DNA from: Chrysopilus asiliformis
Taxonomy: Eukaryota > Arthropoda > Insecta > Diptera > Rhagionidae
Direction of reading: 5' to 3'
DNA: 64,000 nucleotides
Assembly: GCA_964034945.1 (NCBI GenBank)
Contig: OZ035960.1
Location: forward strand, 105,412,433-105,476,432
Made by a program: the position numbers and the translations under genes. Under the pieces are notes generated by a model. It worked only from the letters and a program-made list of their open reading frames with translations. It made no database searches and was not told where the DNA came from. Of the stretch, positions 58,272 through 64,000 are shown in pieces. Position 1 is the stretch's first letter, and each line of letters begins with the position of its first letter.

Positions 58272-60285
58272 AATCAAATAATTATTTACAAATCATAGAT
58301 CGAAGCCTAACGGATAATTACTTCGATCATTTGATCAAAAATTCAGGTATTGTAATAAAATTTTCTTCTTGGAAACATAAGAAGAAATTTTCTGGGACAC
58401 GTTAGAATAAAGTAGAGCTTGCAGCAAAAATCGGGGTTTCCTAAAAAATCAAATACCATCGGGAAAATTGGAAAAATCAAACCATTCCATGCCTTCCAAT
58501 ACAAATGAAAAGGGTTTTGACATTTTTCTCGAAAATGGTTTATTTTTCAAAAAAATCCATTAAATATCGTTTCACATAACTTTTTCACACATCGAAATCC
58601 AATCCAATTGAAGATATATTTCATACATTCAATAATATTGCAAAACTTTCTGATATGTAAGGAAGATTTAAAAAAATGTTCCATCAGAATTGCATACTCT
58701 AAATATTTTATCACATCTCAAAAAAAAGTAAAAATCCTCATAGCCCAATTTCTTCTACAAAAACCAATTAAGAGCACTTAAAATTATGAAACGCGAACAC
58801 ACCGTTAAGTCGATGCCAACAACAATGACACACATGAAAAAATGTTTCTAATAAAACATATATAAATATAATGGCACCTGAATAAAAAAAAAATTTTACG
58901 GTGATAATCTTATCGGCAATCTTAATGACAATGCGTTACAATTTAATCGTTTGATTGACACACGACGGTTCACTTTCCCCTTTCAGATTGCCTGAATTTG
59001 ATGGAGTTACCATCAAAGATCAAAAACCGTTGATTGTATGCAAAGTTTGAGGTTATGAAATCGACGAACTCATTGTGATCGCTACGATCAGAAAATAAAA
59101 CAAAAGCCAGAGCTTGGTAAGCGCTTAAGAAAATTCATCAGACACTGATTTAGAGTTCGAGAAATGCGTTTTCTCAGTATTTCGTATCGAGACTCGAAAT
59201 TTCGAAATTCGTCAGGTGCTTGGTTGAATGCTAATTTTTATTATTGGACTTTGCTTCAGTATCTGAAGCTCCCAAATAGGAATCGTGCGCCACGAATACC
59301 GATCTAAAAGGAGCTAACCTGGCTGAAGGTAATGTGGATGCGTTTTGGGAAGTCGGCGGAACAATTATGGTCAAGAAATGACGACCATTAATCGTTTGTC
59401 GATATTACACAGCAGTTCAGAAAATTAAACGTAAAAAAGCATGGGTCATTGTTCAGACCCTTGTGGTATACCATGCGTGAAAAGTACTTACGTTAGATGG
59501 CTAAGTACACATACGTGCAAGTACAGTTACGAGTTTTGCAACTTTATTCCGATGCCGTCCATCATTTATTTCAAAATCACCGTCAGATTACTCTGCTATT
59601 CTCATGCGATCGTCTATATTTAATCTTAATCTTTTAGTGCAATTGCCATCCGATTCTAGTCATTATGAGCTCATCTTCAATACTTTCTGAATTGAAATAG
59701 CCGACGATGATGCGAACGTAATAAAACGGTAGGTATTACACGACACGGGGGATAGGAAATGTTTGATGAGATTTATGCATCTTCGATGCCAAAACTAATT
59801 TTTATACATGAAGATTTACGACCATAATTGGACGGTAAATCCAGCAGTTGGAAGCAGTAATCGGTGTTATGTCATCTGAGAATTACACACTGCAACAGAA
59901 TTTGTTCTTAAAATGTGAGGTGAAGACAATCGAAACGTTTATTTTAAGCGGAAATGCCAAGGAAATCGAGAGTTGACCTTTTATGCATCGCCGACAATAA
60001 TTTAATTATGTTTCAAGTGGTAAAGTTTTTGTGATGAACACATATTTGAATTTTTTTTAAATGATTACTCTTTATGGTGGAATAGTTTATTATTTTTTTA
60101 ATATTTAACCATAAAGAAAACATTTTTTCAGCCAAAAAAATCTCATTATCTCGCGAGAAATGAAGTTTGTCAGCTTTGAAACTAGAAACCAACTCTTTGC
60201 TTTTCGAGGAAATTTTCAATAGTGGGGAAAATAAAAGCATAGATTAATCTATCTGGTGGTGAAATGTTATCTTTCTTGCATTATA
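58272..60285. other. spacer upstream of the coiled-coil gene, no gene recognised
   Basis: One GATTTTGATGTATGG-type unit (58430-58640, inverted). A GTAAGT donor on the minus strand at ~59490 could end a non-coding first exon, but no frame supports it. Confidence 0.35.
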
Positions 60286-60287
60286 TT

Positions 60288-60400
60288 AGAGCTGCAGCGA
60301 ATAGCGAGTTCAGGCCAAAAACTGAATACCGAATATTCGGCCAATTTACAAACCGAATACCGAATATTCGGTGAAATATTCGGTCAGTCGCTGCATATGT
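60288..60400. repeat. short element with ACCGAATATTCGGT palindromes
   Basis: AGCTGCAGCGA at the left and TCGCTGCAT at the right are complementary; between them ACCGAATATTCGG occurs twice and ATATTCGG once more. Probably a tiny hAT-like MITE. Confidence 0.45.
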
Positions 60401-60501
60401 GTAATAGATCCATGATTAGTCCGATTTTATGAGATTTGATGCATTAAAAGAAAAAAAAAATTTTCTTACATAATTTCTTTAGAGTACTAAAACTTGCCTT
60501 A

Positions 60502-61115
60502 TACTATGTTCAGACGGACACAAAATCACGTAATTTTGAAGATTTTCGTAATTTTGAACGAAATCTTGCTCGAAATCACGAGATTTCCAGTACATAAACG
60601 TGTTTTCAAAAATCACTAAAAGTATGCAATTTCCACAAAATTACGAACGAAATCAAGCAAAAACAATGAATACAACCCTGCACCACTTATTCAGCTCTCT
60701 TGAGTACATCAGTTTTGACATTTGTGCTGGATTGGAAAGACGGAAATATAAGAAAAAGAAGCCGTGTTCCGCACGCGAAGAGGATATATTAGTAAACAAC
60801 CTACGCGGGGCAAAAAAAATGGACCTGTTTTTGATGCGATTAGATATGAAATGGAAAATAATTGTTTATTTTCATTACAGATAATTTCCATTGTCGTCTA
60901 AAGTGTCTAATTCTGTTTGCACATATTTCATCGATGTTTTGAATTGTATTATTCATCATATTACTAAAATTCATAGTAATCCTACACTAAAATTCATAGC
61001 AATCCTGTAGTTGAAATGTGAAACAAAATTACCTTAATCTCTGTGTGAACACTTTGGTTTAAGTTCTAAATTATTTCGCGAAATTACGTGATTTTGTGTC
61101 GGTCTGAACATAGTA
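60502..61115. mobile_element. 614-bp MITE with TACTATGTTCAGAC ends and TTA duplication
   Basis: TACTATGTTCAGACGGACAC at the left is mirrored at the right (one mismatch over ~33 bp). TTA flanks both ends (60499-60501, 61116-61118). CGTAATTTTG repeats lie inside each end. The 94-codon frame inside is not supported. Confidence 0.85.
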
Positions 61116-61788
61116 TTATATAGCAAATTGAATATAAAAGTTACGAAAAAATCTATGATATTTCAAAAATAGGGTGCGTCCATTGGGGATATCTGCGAAT
61201 TGACCGTGAATTTTGAGACGGAAATTGAAACAATTGTCATTTAAAAAGCTATAATTGCCAATCTGGCAATTATCGAAAATCCGTATGGTGATTTAAGTGA
61301 ACAGCGAACAGTTGTATCAAAATTCCACTTTGAAGACAAATTTTTCAAAAAGATTTTAAAAAATTTGTTACAATCGGATTTTGATGTATGAGAGTTTTAT
61401 GTAGAATCATATCCTAAATAACTTTTGTTCTTGCACTTTTTTGACAAGATGCACCGCTTTTGAGATATTCCCAAAAAACATTTTCGTTCGTATATATTTT
61501 TGCGATACAGGTTTTAGTGATATAAGGAAGTATGCGAGAAAAAACTAGCACGCTAGGAGGTGCGCCAGTGAAAATGGTTGCGAAGCACTCTACTAAAGAG
61601 TTAAACGCAATGTTATATAAATCGAAGAAAATCGATCGAAATGGACGTCAAAAATAATTTTTGCATTTTTTGTAATGTTATTATTTTTTAATGATAGAAA
61701 AAGGAATGTTCCGGTTGATAAGATAACAAATGCTTTAAATAACATTTTTAAACACAGTTGTCATCAACACTTTGAGCTTCTAACAATC
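61116..61788. other. spacer with a dispersed-repeat fragment
   Basis: GATTTTGATGTATGAGAG..ATGCACCGCTTTTGAGATATT (61320-61500) belongs to the 31015 family and matches 56750-56940. GTGCGCCAGTGAAAATGGTTG near 61560 resembles 43605. Confidence 0.45.
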
Positions 61789-62394
61789 ATGAATTTTAAA
61801 TTCCTATTATTATTCACAGTTTTTTCAATTCTGTCAACAATTAAAGTATTTAGAAAAATTTAATTTTATAAAACGTTAAGTAAAAACCATTTTTCCGCAT
61901 TTTAGGAAATCGATTGCAAAAGAAAATGGAAAATCGTTTACAATAACATTTCAGTTAATATAAATAATAATTATTCCGATTGCACACATTTTGTTAAAGC
62001 GAATACCAGTTTTTTCCTCAACTGCACGACAAAAATGGCTCTGCCCAATCTCTACATGAAATTGCAATTTATTTTGGTGGAAAAATTCCGAGTATATCCT
62101 ATAATGAATATCACAAGTAACGTTTGTAACCTTTTCAAAAATAAAGATTATGTAAGTCAAAGAATACAGGCGAAACTTAGTAAAAGTAATCCCCCAAAAA
62201 AATGTCCAATACCAATTGGCAACTATTTTATTAATGGATTAGAATTTTCATCGAAGGATGCCGAAGATACCAAATATATACCGCAATTGCCATGGACTCA
62301 TTTCAACTTTAACGCAGGCATTTATCTACGAGATGGAGGAAATTTTATTGAACTTGGAAATGGATCGTTTCATACAACTGTTGTTTATGGTTAA
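61789..62394 (+). CDS. DUF1091-like small secreted protein, 181 residues, 2 exons
   Basis: Exon 61789-61845 encodes a signal peptide (MNFKFLLLFTVFSILSTIK). A 60-bp intron (GTATTT..ATTTTAG) joins in phase 0 to 61906-62394 (TAA). The mature protein has Cys at EIDC, SDC, LNC, SNVCNLF and KKCPIPIGNY, and several N-glycosylation sequons. The VCNLF and CP..IGNY motifs line up with WCKLF and CP..IGNY of the gene at 49991, so the two are distant paralogues of one family; length (~180-190) and architecture fit insect DUF1091 proteins. Intact. The start was chosen because it alone gives a signal peptide at the splice site. The 3' region is duplicated (62453-62932). Confidence 0.78.
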
Positions 62395-62452
62395 TGGATT
62401 GAGTATAAATCCTTTCTGAGCCGAGCTCAAAACATATTTTAGGTTCCAGCAC

Positions 62453-62932
62453 TTGAAAACCGGGGTTCTTCTGCATAAAACATTAAATATTCAAAAAAAA
62501 TTAAGGCAGCCAAAGGAATTTAGGCTTTTTGGCATCTGCCAAAGTTTTATATTTGCGTAACCAAACAAATAAACTAAGAAGAAATAAAATGGTTTTCTAT
62601 AATCTTATTTGTATTTTTTTATAAAATTTTTATTAACACTATCCATTACAGGTATTTCTATTAAGCTTGATTTTGGACATTTTCTCAAAAACTTAAAAAT
62701 CGAGGTTCTTCTGCACAAAAAAATAAATATTTAAAAAAAATTAAGTCAGCCAAAGAAATTTAAACTTTTTGGCATCTGCCAAAGTTTTATATTTGTCTAA
62801 CCAAACAAATAAACTAAGAAGAAATAAAATGGTTTTCTATAATCTTATTTGTATTTTTTTATAAAATTTTTATTAACACTATCCATTACAGGTATTTCTA
62901 TTAAGCTTGATTTTGGACATTTTCTCAAAAAC
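62453..62932 (+). repeat. 240-bp direct tandem duplication in the 3' flank
   Basis: Copies 62453-62692 and 62693-62932 differ at only a few positions. Each includes AATAAA signals (first copy 62568-62573), so both possible poly(A) regions of the gene ending at 62394 are duplicated. Confidence 0.9.
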
Positions 62933-63484
62933 TGTTGTTCAAAAATTTACAAAACTAAAAGTGTTTCAGATGCAATTTAAAGTAATTTTTCCATACCTTA
63001 AATTTCAATTAGGGTTGCTATTGAAAAGCCATTTTGGAATTACTGGCGAAAAGTTGCAATTTCAATAAAACTCTGAGTTACGAATAGAATTTTCGCCAAT
63101 ATTTTTTTACTTTTCCGTGGGATGTTGGAAATTGTGGATGTGGTTGTTGTTCAAAAATTTGATTTCGCTTGATTTCTATTCGAAATCATTACTGTTTGGT
63201 GCTAACGACACCATCAGCATAGACTGCTACAATGACTCTGCTGTTGATCGGTCACAACGAAAAACATTACAAATATTACATTGGAAAACTGTACACACAG
63301 AGAAAAAATAGTAAATCTAACTACTTTAATAGTCAAAATCGGATATTTATGTAATACATTTAACAACTTAGTAGTAAAACTAACCATTTTGTGCTTAAAT
63401 TGACGATTTTTATAATTGAAATTAACTATTTGATAATTGAAATTAACTATTTTACTAATAGTTAGAATTCCCAATAATAAAATA
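62933..63484. other. spacer, nothing recognised
   Basis: AT-rich; TAGTTAG/CTAACTA-type short repeats at 63310-63490. Confidence 0.35.
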
Positions 63485-63832
63485 GTTAGAGATCATCAGC
63501 CTCGGCGCTACTGCTCTCGAAGAACCTGGGCCTCCTCAATTGAGTTTTCATAACAATTTCTTCCCTGCTTTGCACCTAGAGTTTTACATGGATTGCGAAC
63601 CATGGATGAATTACAACATTTGTAAGGTTTTTACGTTGCAGTCCATCAACAGCAGAGGCCGTGATAGCAATCTAAACTGATGACGTCGTTAGCACCAAGC
63701 GGCAACTATCACAACTCATTTCGTAAAGCAAGTTGAGTGGACTTGAAATCACAGCGTGCAACAGTCGGTAATTGAACCATCGACCTCCGGAACACGGACC
63801 AAGCACTTTACCACTTGGACTACGGTGGACAG
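63485..63832 (-). mobile_element. tRNA-derived SINE
   Basis: On the minus strand it begins GTCCACCGTAGTCCAAGTGG. An A-box-like stretch (TGGTAAAGTGCTTGG) and a B-box-like GGTTCAATTAC lie ~45 nt apart, as in a tRNA promoter, followed by a non-tRNA body. Not a functional tRNA: no acceptor stem or CCA context. Confidence 0.7.
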
Positions 63833-63844
63833 CTAGATATAATA

Positions 63845-64000
63845 TTTCTTATTTTCCTCTGCTATAAGGGGAAAGTATTGTATTCATGACGGAGACCGAT
63901 TCGAGAACGGGGGCAGATAGAAACCTTCTGATCATTACGGAATCAGTTTCAGGCAAAATTATGAGGATGTCCGTGCATCTGTCTGTCGGTTTGTCCGTTT
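63845..64000 (+). repeat. dispersed repeat with TCTGTC run, copy 4 (cut by window edge)
   Basis: CTATAAGGGGAAAGTATTGT, GACGGAGACCGATTCGAGAA and ATCTGTCTGTCGGTTTGTCC match the copy at 16990. Confidence 0.8.

Noticed and set aside
59485..59640. Possible minus-strand upstream exon ending at a GTAAGT donor near 59490
   Set aside because: All three frames are closed nearby; could only be non-coding and has no other support.
60600..60884. 94-codon frame inside the 60502 MITE
   Set aside because: Starts within transposon end sequence and lacks any domain or splice support.
63770..63832. Functional tRNA gene
   Set aside because: A- and B-box-like motifs are present, but no cloverleaf with paired acceptor stem could be formed; better explained as a SINE head.

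Overview
This is animal nuclear DNA, most likely from an insect and probably a dipteran. It is AT-rich, with spliced genes, GT-AG introns, long repeat-filled introns and very many short DNA transposons. The dipteran hint comes from two small secreted-protein genes that look like the fly DUF1091 family; this is inference, not proof.

Layout. Positions 2-1045 (+) hold the 3' exon of a Thr/Pro-rich, probably extracellular protein. It is followed by an 8.7 kb satellite (about 1680-10372, some 32 monomers of ~279 or ~260 bp). Next is a three-exon gene on the minus strand (14684-11305), found by joining splice sites; it has a Cys-rich N-part, one membrane segment and a Cys-rich C-part. Its large intron carries a decayed hAT element with a Helitron nested inside. 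A single-exon minus-strand gene for a disordered 914-residue protein lies at 17753-20497.

From 22347 to 55545 (minus) runs one large gene. Nine exons, all joined in phase 0, give about 1,404 residues with long coiled coils, and there is a likely alternative first exon at 35373-35471. Its introns contain Helitron, piggyBac-like, mariner-like, Harbinger-like and hAT-like elements, tRNA-derived SINEs, and a nested plus-strand DUF1091-like gene (49991-50674). A second DUF1091-like gene (61789-62394, +) lies upstream of the large gene.

Two long (TCTG/GTCTGTCG)-type arrays (26.8-27.4 kb and 57.0-57.8 kb) sit inside dispersed repeats that already carry short runs of the same motif. No rRNA, functional tRNA, CRISPR array or prokaryotic operon was seen. 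Nothing here looks like a defence or other multi-gene system; the unusual content is the satellite, the two unrecognised minus-strand genes, the modular coiled-coil gene and the nested transposons.
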